From contig NC_063157.1 in assembly GCF_020921035.1 (NCBI RefSeq), positions 2,232,001 through 2,296,000 on the forward strand: 64,000 nt of DNA. Direction: 5' to 3'. The position numbers and the translations under genes were made by a program. Positions 39,076 through 49,576 of the stretch are shown in pieces (position 1 is the first letter of the stretch; each line of letters opens with the position of its first letter). The notes under the pieces are model-generated. The model saw only the letters and a program-made list of their open reading frames with translations, was not told the DNA's origin and ran no database searches. The DNA comes from Rhodamnia argentea. Taxonomy: Eukaryota > Streptophyta > Magnoliopsida > Myrtales > Myrtaceae.

Positions 39076-40025
39076 GATGAGATACGACGATACATCATAA
39101 TTTTTTGGGGTGTGCATCGATCTGGATCCAACTCGGAAAATGGATTGATCATGTCCCCTTCGCCATCTTAAAAACCTATCATCAATCGCTCCTTGTTTGA
39201 GCCATCTAGCCTCGACGATCACTCTCCGTCCTCATCGAATCAAATCCTTATAAGGTATTTACAAGAATATATCAAGATCACTCAATTTACGTAACTTTTT
39301 CACGTCTTTGTTTTTAGTGTATTCTAGATACTCCTATAATGTCTTACATGTTGTATGTAAAAGTGTCTCACCAAGGGACTTGCTATGTTGTTTAAACTAA
39401 TGGATTTAATTAAAAAATCATCATGAAAGGGAGAAGAAAGAAAAGAAGAACTTAGAAAAATAGATTTTTTTGAAGATATTTAGCCTCCATGGACCCAAGC
39501 TTGTCATCTTGGGCATGCGGTATCCTGGGCCCGACCTAGATGGACCCAGGTGCAGCCTAGACGGACTCGGGCCCGGGCGCCGAGACCTACCTCTACTGCC
39601 AAGAGCCCGAGAATGAGCATTAGGGTTCTCATGCCCAAACGCAAAGTTTCTGATCCACGCGCTGCTACCTAATCATGTTTTCGGAAATCATTTTCCTGAA
39701 TTTACACTTTAGTTGGAAAAAAAAAAGCATTTCTAGTTAATTTATTTTCCTAAGCATTTCAAACGCCGGAAAATGATTTTCGCGAAACAAGAAGAGCCTT
39801 AGCCTAATCTCGACATACGTATCATCTTATGCTGGCAAAAGAGAAAATTGCAAATTAGCGTGACACCCATGAAAGGGAGAGCTCTTGGCTGGACCGAAAC
39901 CTAACGTGTCTTTCAAGAGATAGATCGCAGGTTGCATGTGAAGGAATACCCCTCATTCATTTGGCTATCGGTGAAAGATCCATGCCCTTTACAAACATAA
40001 CATCCATGCTAATGACTTCACCCAC
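39076..40025. other. Insert DNA with a hAT-like end
   Basis: Contains a GC-rich repeat-like stretch (~39480-39650, many gggccc-type words). On the minus strand it starts from aaggctcttcttgtttcgcg (~39800), which resembles the ends of the TIR element at 42088-43690. Its partner end is not clear. No gene is seen. Confidence 0.35.
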
Positions 40026-40860
40026 CTGCTCTTAAAAATTGCTCTTCCTTCTCTTCATAACGAGAAAGAGCAACAACCTCAACCTGTACAGCAGGACAGG
40101 GTCATCAGGATGAGCTTCATTTCCACAATTAGAGGCGAAAGCAAATCATTGAGAGAAACTCATACGAGCATCGAAGCACCTACATTGACAAAATCACTGA
40201 GAGGAGTTTCCTTGTGTGCTTACTGCTTGTGGCTTAGGAACACTTTGTCCCGTATCTGCAGGAGAATACTAAAATGAAACCAGGAACTACTTGGCAGTGT
40301 CGATTCTACAAAGAAAGTGCAACAACCCTCATCTTCTGCACATCTGCTCTCAAGACAGGTTCGAGATTTTCCATAGGAGTCTGGATAAAAAGAAAAACCA
40401 GAGAGCATTTCAAGGAAAAAAAAAAAAAAATCGACTCAGATCGGTAAAACTTACCAGATGCAACCGAAACGAGCAGATAAAAAACCGTCACTGTCCAAAA
40501 TGAAAACGTGATTAAGAACAGGTACCAGCCCTTGTTTTATCCCGTATGACAAACAGCAGAGTTGTTTTCCGAGGGCTAAACAATTGCATCATGACCTTCG
40601 AGAAGAGCGGAATACAACTCTGGTGTTTGTTTTAGGGGGCAAAACTATTTGGCTTATCATAACGCTTAGAACTAAAACACTTTGATTGATGGATGCAAGT
40701 TGATCCGACGATCGAATGAGGAAGCCTAGCGAGATTCAGTCGGCCAAGATGGAGATCGATCGGGAGAGATAGAGAGAGAGAGAACGAAGAAGGAGAGGAG
40801 ACGGAAAGGATCTCTCAGAGGTAAGTCGCATTTCAACCTCCTCTGCTTTCCAGAGCTCTC
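40026..40860 (-). pseudogene. RHD3 5'-half fragment (pseudogene piece A)
   Basis: Reading leftward: the RHD3-1-like 5' leader (40690-40860); exon 7 (40530-40595, [20 protein letters not shown]); exon 8 (40333-40380, [16 protein letters not shown]); exon 9 (~40190-40257) with small insertions; exon 10 (40026-40084). The start codon region and exons 2-6 with the P-loop are missing. The exon 8 donor is AT instead of GT, and the exon 7 donor reads GC. Exons 9 and 10 carry frameshifts. Introns remain, so it is a genomic duplicate. It is clearly non-functional as a GTPase gene. Confidence 0.88.
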
Positions 40861-41465
40861 TAGGACAATATCACCTAGGGAAATTAGTATAGTTCCGTAA
40901 TCAAGAAACGCATTATTTTTTTTTTCGTCTACCGAACAATAATAGACTTTCTGACAAAAAAAAAACAATAATAGTCTGATTTGTTTCATCATATTGTCAC
41001 GGCTATTTTTAAGATTGTACTCTCTTAATTATAATCATCAACATCTCGGAATTGATTCTTGTGAAAGCTCAAACTTGAATTTGAATCGGCGTTATTTGTT
41101 TTAATAAATAACATTGAGCAAATAATTTCTTATACGAGTATTTTTCCGATCGATTTTAGAACCTGGCATATAATTGAGAGTAATTTCGTCATTTTGGCTT
41201 TTCTTATCCAGTTCATCATTCAGTTATTATTCAGCATCGAATACCTTAAACAATCTCAAAATCATGTAGGTAGACTATTGAGGTGCAAAGTCCTTCAAAG
41301 AGTTTTCATAATTTACTAGCACCGAAATTAGTATTTTATTTTTCGAAATTTCGCGAGGGTAGAATATTCAAATTTGTTTGCCCTTAAAACTTAGTGTGGA
41401 AAATTACTTATTGTACTTTTTAATAAGAAAGAATGATTGGGAAGCGGAATTACATGTTCGCCCTT
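40861..41465 (-). repeat. Duplicated RHD3 upstream region attached to piece A
   Basis: Reverse complement of this stretch aligns with 14470-15000 upstream of RHD3-1, in patches. The closest blocks are cttcccaatcattctttctt and ctggaaagcagaggaggttg. It shows that the duplicated segment included promoter DNA. Whether it still drives transcription is unknown. Confidence 0.65.
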
Positions 41466-41507
41466 GTAAATTTAAAATCAAGTTTCAAATTGAGCACACC
41501 TCAGAAA

Positions 41508-41900
41508 GATCTTCAAAAAGCCTCTTCTCGCAAATCTTCTTTCCTGTGTGGTCGTCGCCCGCTGATGAGATTGGGCGGCCTGGGGTTCACATGCGGGTCG
41601 AATTCGGGGCCCATTGGTTTGGTTGTTGACTTTTTTTAATTAAAAAAAAATGTGTAATGGGCGTTGACCTCGAGGCATTAGATGGGGATGGATCTGATGG
41701 TTCTTGGGCCTGAGCCGGAAGAGTAAGTTTCACAGGGAAATTGATGCAGGATCTTCAAAAAGCCTCTTCTTCGCAAATCTTCTTTCCCGTGTGGTCGTCG
41801 ATCGCTGATGAGATTGGGCGGATTGTGGCCATTTCGTGGGTTCACATGCGGGTCGAATTCGGGGCCCCATTGGACCGGAATGTTGACTTTTTTAATTTAA
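41508..41900. repeat. Direct duplication of a ~130-bp unit
   Basis: The unit at 41508-41639 recurs at 41750-41898. Both begin gatcttcaaaaagcctcttc and share gctgatgagattgggcgg and cacatgcgggtcgaattcgg, ending gttgactttttt. They differ by small insertions. About 110 bp of unrelated sequence lies between them. Function is unknown. Confidence 0.85.
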
Positions 41901-42596
41901 TTTTTCATTTATGGTGTCAGCATATACAGATATAAGTGATAAGTGATAACATCTCCATTGGAAGATTAAAAAAAAACAAAAAGAGAAAAAGAAAAAGAAA
42001 CGAAATTGCAGAAAGATTGGCTATTAGTGGAATACAACTTGTATCATTAACAGATAATCAACGCAACTCCAAATCTTTTGCACTAAGGCTCCGTTTGTTT
42101 CGCGAAAAATGAGGCGTTTCTGAAAATGTTTTCCATAAAGTCCTTTTTCAAGAAAATAACGATATTTTCATGTGTTTGGCTGAAATCTGAAAAAGAACTG
42201 GAAAATATTTTCCGCCATTTGGTAAGAAAAATCAATTTCCACCATACACGCCTTTTATTTTTTTATTTTTAAAAGAAGTCAATTTTTTATTTTTTATTTA
42301 TCCTTTTTCTCCTTTATTTTTTTTAATTTAATTTTATTTTCTTTTCCCTTTCTTCTTTGGTCGGCGATCGACCGTGGCAACCGGCCGTCGAACCATGCCA
42401 TCAGGTGGCGAGGCTCGAGCTCACTATATTCCTTCGGCCGAGCCTCGCTAGCTACTTTTTCACCTCCCGACCTTATGATATGAGAATCCAAAGTTACAGA
42501 GTTCAAGCTGGGATAAATTTGTTAAGCAGCAAAAAAAAAAAAAAAAAAACTAACATAAATCATTCCTATGTGTTGGGGTGTAGTTCATATTTCCTT

Positions 42597-42790
42597 TTTA
42601 CGATTTAAGCTCATATTTTTTTTTCACTTGTAATTGAGTGATGTAACGAGAGGTGTGAGGTGTTAATTATAGTGAAATTTTCTGCTAAATGTAGTATAAG
42701 TTTAAGGGTGAACCGGGATAAAATCTCATGTCTCAATTTCTCTTTCTCGCTTTTAAATTTTACTTCATTGCGATTGTGCGTCGAATTTTA
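42597..42790 (+). repeat. Copia-like LTR fragment, relative of 10376-10650
   Basis: Shares cgatttaagc, cttgtaattgagtgatgtaa, attatagtgaaatt, gtttaagggtgaa and gggataaaatctca with the fragment near 10.4 kb, in the same order. It lies inside the TIR element. No internal retrotransposon coding region is present. Confidence 0.55.
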
Positions 42791-42934
42791 ACACTATTCA
42801 CGTAAAATCTTAACACTATTCACGTGTTGCCAAGAGGGCAAAGAAGGAAAAAAATCAGCATGAAGACTTCACAAAAATGAGAGCAATATGCAATGGAAAA
42901 GGAATTAACCAAAACATAATCACCGAAATCAGAC

Positions 42935-43380
42935 CTCAATCAAAAGAGAAGACACGAGCTCTCTCACAGCCACCACAAAGCTCCAACCTTTCAGCCTCTC
43001 TGACCTCTTCACGTACTCGCCGGCGCAATCGCCCATGTACTCGCTCATACCCGCCTCCCCTCTGCTCCGCCACAGCCCCTTCCCGAAGCTAGCGTGGGCA
43101 AAATACGCCTCAATCTCCACCAAGTCGCCATCGCTCTCCACCTTTATCAGCAAACGCTCGTTGTGGTCCCGTCCGATGCCCTCCAGCTAGTCGACTCCGA
43201 CAAGTCCGCGGGGTGAGATGGAGAAGAGCTTGCCCTTGACACGGTGGCCTTGGCCGGGGAAGTTGATGAGGAAGGGGATGCCGAAAGGGACCGAGGACAA
43301 GGGGGTGAGGGAGGTGGGTGACGTGTGCGGGCCTTTCTATGTGGCACGATCACCTGTGACCGATTGCCGGCAGTGGTCGT
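42935..43380 (-). pseudogene. Gamma-glutamylcyclotransferase-like (AIG2-like) fragment
   Basis: The minus strand reads FGIPFLINFPGQGHRVKGKL, then FSISPRGLVGVD, a stop, then LEGIGRDHNERLLIKVES and EAYFAHASFGKGLWRSRGE, ending near the C-terminus of plant GGCT/AIG2-like proteins (At3g02910 type), in family order. The family degrades gamma-glutamyl peptides. The in-frame TAG falls just before LEGI, and another stop precedes the fragment's start. The N-terminal Y-G-T-L-K end is absent. It lies between transposon ends, so it is a captured or transposon-interrupted piece, not a working gene. Confidence 0.7.
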
Positions 43381-43690
43381 GGAAGGTGACCAGCCAAAGA
43401 TGAAGGGAAAAAAATAAAATAAAAAAGAAAAAGAAAAATCAAATTTTAAACAATAAATAAAAATGAAAAACAAAGAATAAATAATTAAAAAAAAAGAGGA
43501 AGAAAAGATGACGAAAATATTTTTGTTTTCTTAAAAAGAAGAAAACTTTTTCTCCATTTTTTTTAAGGAGTTTTTTTCATGGGCAGAAAATATTTTCCTT
43601 GACCGGCTTTTTTTTTTGCGAACCAAATGCCGAAAAATTCGGAAAATATTTTTCTTAAAATTATTTTACGTAAAACAAACGAAGCCTATA

Positions 43691-44392
43691 AGGTTAATTT
43701 CTCTTACCTGCAACAAAATGAAAAAAGAAGGGTCAATCCCTCTTAACTAAAAAAATAGAGTCAATCCCCCTTACCTAATTAAAAAAAGTAAATCAAGTCA
43801 ATCCCTCGTTGATTTCGGCGACGCATATCATTATTTGTTTTGCTTTTTTTCTTATCGTAACGCACCAAAAGAAAGTCTCCTCGAGAATTAGACTTGCTCT
43901 ACAGCCTACCAACCGAACACATTCCGTCTTAAAACCATCAAGATGTTGATTTAGGGGGCAAAGTGAATTGCCCGTCTTTCACGAGTTCAATTTACGTTGC
44001 ATGGAATCCTTGAATAGCTCGTGCTTCATTGTTTAACCAAGACATATGCGATTGTACAAAGAGATTTTCCTGACTGCTACCATCTCGGTCAGGATGCAAT
44101 GGTGGGTTCGCCCACCTCAAATTTTTAAATGCGAGTTGTGCAAAGTAGTTATACCTCAAACCGTACATTCTTTAGCAAGTGTGGGGAACATATGGAGGTT
44201 GTTACCGATACCTACCCTTTCCTACGCTCTTTATGATAGAGAAAAAAAAAATTCAATCTTGAAAATCAATAATTTGGATGACAATTAATATGATGTTAAA
44301 CGATTTTCTTGATAATCTATATTATTTGTCAAAGGAATTCATTTAGACCATCCATGTTCTCTTTCTTTCTCCCACAAAATTCTCTTTTGTAA
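43691..44392. other. Intergenic DNA
   Basis: AT-rich with short repeated phrases such as gtcaatccc(t/c)ctta near 43733-43780. The open frame at 44046-44288 (+) is not recognised. Nothing else is supported. Confidence 0.35.
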
Positions 44393-44878
44393 GAGGGAAA
44401 ATGACACGAATGGTCCTCGAACTTTGGTTCAATATGCAATATTGTCCTTGGGCTTTTAATTTGTTCAATTTGGTCCTTAAAATTTTGATAAATGTTTAAT
44501 CTAGTTTACGAACTTTATGAAAATATCCAATGAATAATCCTTCCATCAATTCAAGTTAACGGGATTTGATGATTTGGCTTTCAATCTGGTACGTTTGCAC
44601 ATTGGACAAAACTATAGCGCTACATGTAGATTATTCGCAATAATATGAACAATCATTTTTCCAAATTGACGAAATGAAGTAAATTATAAGGATTATTATA
44701 TTCTAGTCTGAGCTGATTATCTTACGTGGATAATCTACTTATAACTTCTTTTTGTCCACCTTTCAAATATACCAGATTAGAAGCCAAGCTAGTTAATGGA
44801 AGGACGACATTAGATGTCATGCAAGAATTAAATTGAGCGTGCACCAAAGTTCAAGGACTATTTGCGTCATTATCCCTT
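44393..44878. mobile_element. 485-bp MITE-like element with ~35-bp imperfect TIRs
   Basis: Left end agggaaaatgacacgaatgg and the reverse complement of the right end agggataatgacgcaaatag pair, and both continue into a gaactttggt block. The interior has the family phrase ttttaatttgttcaatttgg. No coding capacity. Related, more decayed copies are at 13200, 46400 and 48025. No clear target-site duplication was found by eye. Confidence 0.65.
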
Positions 44879-45621
44879 AGAAAAAACATACCAACGAACA
44901 TACATACTTTCAAGAGTCGCACATACCCATATATCAGTTGGATGTGAACTATACATGAAGCAAGAAGAATGATGAAGTAGATAGATAAGATATTTCGACC
45001 AACGATTCATACTACGAGGGTCCTAAATAATTCGACTTCGTTCTTTTATTAAGGGTCAAAAGTGAAATAACAAGAGTCATGGGATAAACTAAAATATGGA
45101 TTCTAGACTAATTTTGTCACTTCTATTATTTCCCTTATTAGATTAGATTACTTGGTTTTCCTAAACAAATTATCCGAACGTGTTGTAATTTTCTTAGGAT
45201 GAAGATGAAATGACATGACACTCCACTAGCTCCGCCTCACTCGTAATCCTTGCGTGCACGAGCGCACTACAGACCCCGACAACCATTTTCAGATATACAG
45301 TTGTCTTTTCTTTCCTTTCCTCCTCGAGGGGGCCTGTTTGCTATATCGGTGGGTGAACCGTGGCTGGATTGCGCTGTGCCATGAAGTGATGTATCCGCTA
45401 TTTACGGTGTTTCCGCCAACAAAATAATCGAAAAAGTATCTTGAAATCGACATTACACCGATTCGACTGAGTACAGAGTTCGGTGTTAAGTTCCACGTGG
45501 TTATCGGCAAGTTGTTGACAGCGGAAGCACTTCTCGATGGTATTAAAAAACAGTTACCGGTGCACGATGAGTAAATGGTTGACGAACACATTAATTGGAT
45601 GATCAAATCTATTAGTAAGTT
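44879..45621. other. Intergenic DNA
   Basis: AT-rich, no recognised gene. The minus-strand open frame at 45289-45624 has no features I can identify. Confidence 0.3.
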
Positions 45622-45950
45622 CAATCCAAAAGATTAAGTTAACAGGTGAAGGAAGATCGTATTGATATAAAGAGTATACAGGACCTATTTATAATTGATA
45701 TGGGACAACAATAACAATTTCGACATCCCTTCTCACATGCAAATCGAATTGAAAATTGATTAATGGGGGGTGAATGCACATTCGCGACAATAGATAACGC
45801 TGGGTTCGATACCATGTTAGATTTGATGGGACCATAATCAACTGTTCTAAAAGATTAAGCTAATAGGTAAAGGGAGACTACATAAATAAAAAAAGCACAT
45901 GGGACTCATTTACAATTAATGTGGGACAACAACAACAACAATTTCAACAA
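45622..45950 (-). repeat. Paired LTR-retrotransposon remnants
   Basis: Two diverged copies of a ~100-bp stretch (aaaagattaag, then a gtgggacaacaa-type end) lie at 45628-45725 and 45845-45950. Between them, on the minus strand, taaca is followed by tggtatcgaaccc near 45803-45819. This resembles an LTR 3' end next to an initiator-Met primer-binding site. It is probably the eroded start of a Copia element. Confidence 0.4.
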
Positions 45951-46399
45951 AATCAATACATGGCTAACGTTGCAGGGAAATAAAAGGAGGAGATGAAGTG
46001 AAAATGCCGACCGAAGACAAAGATGCCGGTTGGCGGTTGAGTCCAGCGGCACTTATGGAGCTGCAACCGCCTCGACGAGGGCAACGTTCGATCATGACAT
46101 ATGAAGATATGGGCGTGCGGTTGAGGTCTCATCCGAGCATTAACTGCTTATGAGCGGTTATGTTTTGCAGTTTATAAAAGGCGACATGATGTAATTGTTG
46201 TAAAAGCATCTACGGCATCAACTGAAATTCCTCATGTGTTCTCAGTTTATCAATATATATTTCCATTTTCCCAGTACTTGCGTTCTTCTTTCCTTCACGC
46301 TACATTGTCCTTTGTCCTTGCTACGCAAATTCGAATTCCATCCGAGTGGCTACTTAATCCATTTAATAAAATACCAAAGATCAACTTTTTGATTAGGAA
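45951..46399. other. Intergenic DNA
   Basis: A short GC-richer patch at about 46000-46110 and AT-rich DNA. The open frame at 46236-46505 is not recognised. Confidence 0.3.
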
Positions 46400-46685
46400 T
46401 AATTGCAAGAATTGTCTTTTGAACTCTGATTTAATATGCAATGTGATTTTTGAACTTTTAATTTTATTCGATGTCCTTTTTCCCAATGCGCAATTTCGTT
46501 CTTGAACTTTTAATTTGTTCAATGTGATCCCTTGACTTATGATACATGTTCAGTTTAATCTTTGAATCGTATGAAAATGTTCAGTATTATCCAAAAACTC
46601 TAGAGATCATATTGAATAAATTAAAAATTTAGGGTCACATTATATATTTAATAAAAATTTAAAGATTATTTGTGCCATTTTCGGA
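46400..46685. repeat. Copy of the dispersed TIR repeat family
   Basis: Outer ends are imperfect inverted repeats (caatgtg on the left and cacatt on the right, with surrounding AT-rich words). It contains gaacttttaatttgttcaat, shared with the 44393 element and the 48025 copy. Confidence 0.5.
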
Positions 46686-46784
46686 CCAATCTCGATTTAC
46701 AGTGAAACATGCACTAATACTTTTTGTAATGCAGCAACATTATAAACTCAGTGAGCAGCTTTGAGGATGGAGAAAGGGCTTAAT

Positions 46785-47445
46785 TCCCCAAAAAACCTCA
46801 ACTTTAAGTTGAGTCTCAAATTTATCTAAAACTTTTTTTAATCTCGTAAAAAACCTTAAACTTTAGGTCCAGTCTTAAATTTGCCCCCGAATTTTTTTTT
46901 TGTCTCGAAAAAATTCCAAACTTTAGATATAGTCCCAAATCTATTCTGAATTTTGCTTTGTCTTAAAAAAAAACCATAAATTTTCAATGTATTTTCAAAT
47001 CTACCCCGTGGTCCATTCCCAATTTGACGTGACATTTTCACTTTGATAAAAAAAAATCACATTAGCAAAATAATGGGGCTATGCATATGGAGTGACGTGA
47101 CATTTTCGCGTAGATATTAAATTTATCCCGGTAAAGAAATTCTCCAAAATAAAACCATACTAGAATATGAAAATTAAGGATGATTAACGACAGTTTTTGG
47201 ATAGAGGGATAACAAAGTAAATTTGAGATTAGAGTTAAAATCGGTGATTTTTTTTAGACAAAAAAATTCGAGGTAAATTTGAAACTGGAAATAAAGTTAA
47301 TGGTTTTTTTTCGATTCGAAAAAAAGTTTGGGTTAGATTTGGGATTGAACCTAAAGTTGAGAGTTTTTTCTAAGGTAAAAAGTAAAATTCGGGATAAATT
47401 TGAGATTTGACCTAAAATTGAGATTTTTTTTAAGGAAATTTGGCC
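46785..47445. mobile_element. Fold-back element with ~60-bp subrepeats in each arm
   Basis: Left arm (46785-47000) contains about four tandem ~60-bp units of the form aaaaaacc-tcaactttaggt-cagtctcaaatttacc. The right arm (47215-47445) carries the same units inverted (gataaatttgagatttgacc and similar). The arms can pair into a long stem around a ~210-bp centre. No protein is encoded. This is the architecture of Foldback/Mutator-like MITEs. Confidence 0.7.
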
Positions 47446-48024
47446 ACGGAAAAAGTGTTTAGGAGTTCAATTTTGAAACCGCTGTACAAAAACCAGTCCG
47501 TAGAGTACGTCCGGCGTCAATCCTCGTAATCCGATACGGGACGATTGACAGCCGTCGCCGTCGCCGTCGCCGTCCCCGCTTTTGGCCGCTACAAAATTCA
47601 GAGCCCCATCATTGATCATTACTTGCGCTTTGGCCGCGGAGCCGACACGGATTTTGAAACGTGCGATGCGGGCGGGGGGTGTGACGTGGAGGACAGGTGT
47701 ACGGCGGTGATCGAGCGAGTTGTGGGATCCCCCACCACAGGGCCATGCAAAAGGCGGAGGACGTGGGCCTGCTTCCCACTTCATGAGGATGGAAGGTCGC
47801 TCGTCACTTTCACACGTGTTTTATGGTCACCAGCTGGTGTCTCGAGAGAGACAGAGAGAGAGAGAAAGAGAGTTGAGGGGTCCCACTCCCACTCGGAAAT
47901 TAGGTGCACCGGGTGACATGTTGCCTCCCTTTCGCCCCAAATCTGCATTTCCCCAATTGCAACTTCGTTGCGTTACCATCCCCCACCCCGTAATCATCTT
48001 CCGTCTTCTATGTGCGAAACAAAT
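47446..48024. other. GC-rich island without a recognised gene
   Basis: Holds a run of gccgtc units (47552-47576) and an AG-repeat (47846-47872). Open frames on both strands across 47467-47916 reflect high GC; none is recognised. It may be the promoter or first exon of a lost or unrecognised gene. Confidence 0.35.
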
Positions 48025-48200
48025 AAATTAATTAAATGAAGTAAATGATCTTTGAAATTTGATTAATATATAATGTGATCCCTGAAACTCTAAATTTATT
48101 CAATTTGATGCCTAAACTTTAATTCAATATATAATGTCGTATCTAAACTTTTAATTTGTTCAATGTGATTTCTGAACTTTTGATATATGTTCAATTTAGT
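48025..48200. repeat. Half copy of the dispersed TIR repeat family
   Basis: Contains ttttaatttgttcaatgtga and the neighbouring tgatatatgttcaatttagt in family order. The opposite inverted half is not evident, so the copy is truncated. Confidence 0.45.
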
Positions 48201-49576
48201 TTATGTACTGGAAGTATAATACTTAACATCTTCAATTTAGTCCATATTAGTTGCTCACTGCTCACTGCCCGCAATTTAAAAGTCCCGAAATTGGCTTGCG
48301 CAGTTGCGCGGCATTTATAAGAAGATCTCTGCGCACGAACAGCTAACAACGCAGCCCGACTCGTTTTTGAGGTTCGTGAATGGAATCCTGTGATCTTACA
48401 GAAGGCAGATTGACCCTTTTGTCGCCTGACCAACCCATCTTGGTGGTTAGCCATTAGATTACACTTCCAATAAAGCTGTCTCTAGACTCTACTATCTACG
48501 AGGCCCGTTATTCATTAGGCACGAAGTGGGAAATGACGTAACTCCGAGTACGATTCTGACTTGTAGACCATTGCAGATCAAACCTTCCACACCGCTACCA
48601 CATTCTTAATGCTGCAAAGTACAAGCCTTAGGACACTTAGGCACGTTTTGGTCCGAAAATGCACGCTCGTTTGCCCTAAATCGAACTTAGGGGCGGGTGT
48701 TAGGTAATTGCTCTGTTGCCGGAAACGGGTCGGTTATCAATAGCTCGAGGTAGGACTTGGGGACGTTGAATCGAATACCCTTTTGACTTTGACTGCAATC
48801 AAAGCTGATTAAAAAAAAAATGTTGGGTCTTCTTCTAATCTTGAAAACCAAACTAAATTCGCTCTTGATCCACTCAATCTAGTGCCTTGTTTTGCTTATA
48901 TAATGGTGCTTACAGCCTTCGAATTCATCAGCATCCGAGTTGGAACCAATTGAGATTAGAGTCATCGTCGGGGGTAAGGAAAAAGATCGAGACTTCTCTT
49001 CCAATTTTGTACTTGGACTTGCAATGATTTCTTAATTATTACTATTTAGGTTCTTCACAGTTTACCTTGATTTTTCTTTTTGATCTTACGGGTTGGTCGA
49101 GCTTTCCTTCGCCCGTCACGTGTTCGATTGGCGAGTTACGAATATGCCGCCCGCTTTTAAATTTAGCTAAATTAGGCATTATTGAAGGAATGTTCCGGCC
49201 GTTGATACAGTCTTTCGTCATGAAAGAAAAATGCTGACTCAACGCCATGCGTCCGTATGATTATGGAGATAATTTCTACAGGGAGAATTAAATTTTTGGC
49301 AGTACAAACAAAAGTGAAATGAGCCGTGCCTATAATTTTATTTTTACCATATACATTCCGTCCCTGAATATACAAAAAAAAAATTCTGAAATTGCAGGAA
49401 TCCACCAAACGAAAACGCCAACGCGTCTACACGCGCTCTCTTGGTCGAGTGAAGTATAATCCTTCTCACTGGTTACAGCTATATCTCTCCCTCTCTCTCC
49501 CTCTACCTCCCTCTTGTCTCCTTCCCAATCACATTCTTTTGAGATCGTCATCCCCCCTCTCTCTCTCTCAAACGCC
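48201..49576 (+). promoter_or_regulatory. Upstream region and 5' UTR of the NHL6-like gene
   Basis: No other gene is recognised between 48201 and the NHL6-like start. The last ~90 bases before the start are a CT-rich leader (ctctctccctctacctccct type), common in plant 5' UTRs. No TATA box is assigned with confidence. Confidence 0.4.

Larger units (their letters stand above)
42088..43690. mobile_element. TIR-bounded element (hAT-like ends) with captured DNA
   Basis: Left end aggctccgtttgtttcgcg (42088) and the reverse complement of the right end aggcttcgtttgttttacg (to ~43690) match, and both arms continue with gaaaatattttcc-type words. The interior holds an LTR fragment (42597-42790) and a broken gene fragment (42935-43380). 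No transposase is visible, so it would be non-autonomous. Target-site duplications could not be settled by eye. Confidence 0.55.

Noticed and set aside
47467..47916. Overlapping open frames on both strands in a GC-rich island
   Set aside because: They are explained by GC content and gccgtc repeats; no family is recognised.
49514..49576. Upstream in-frame ATG for the NHL6-like gene
   Set aside because: It lies in the CT-rich leader, and the family start MTDRVF is at 49577.
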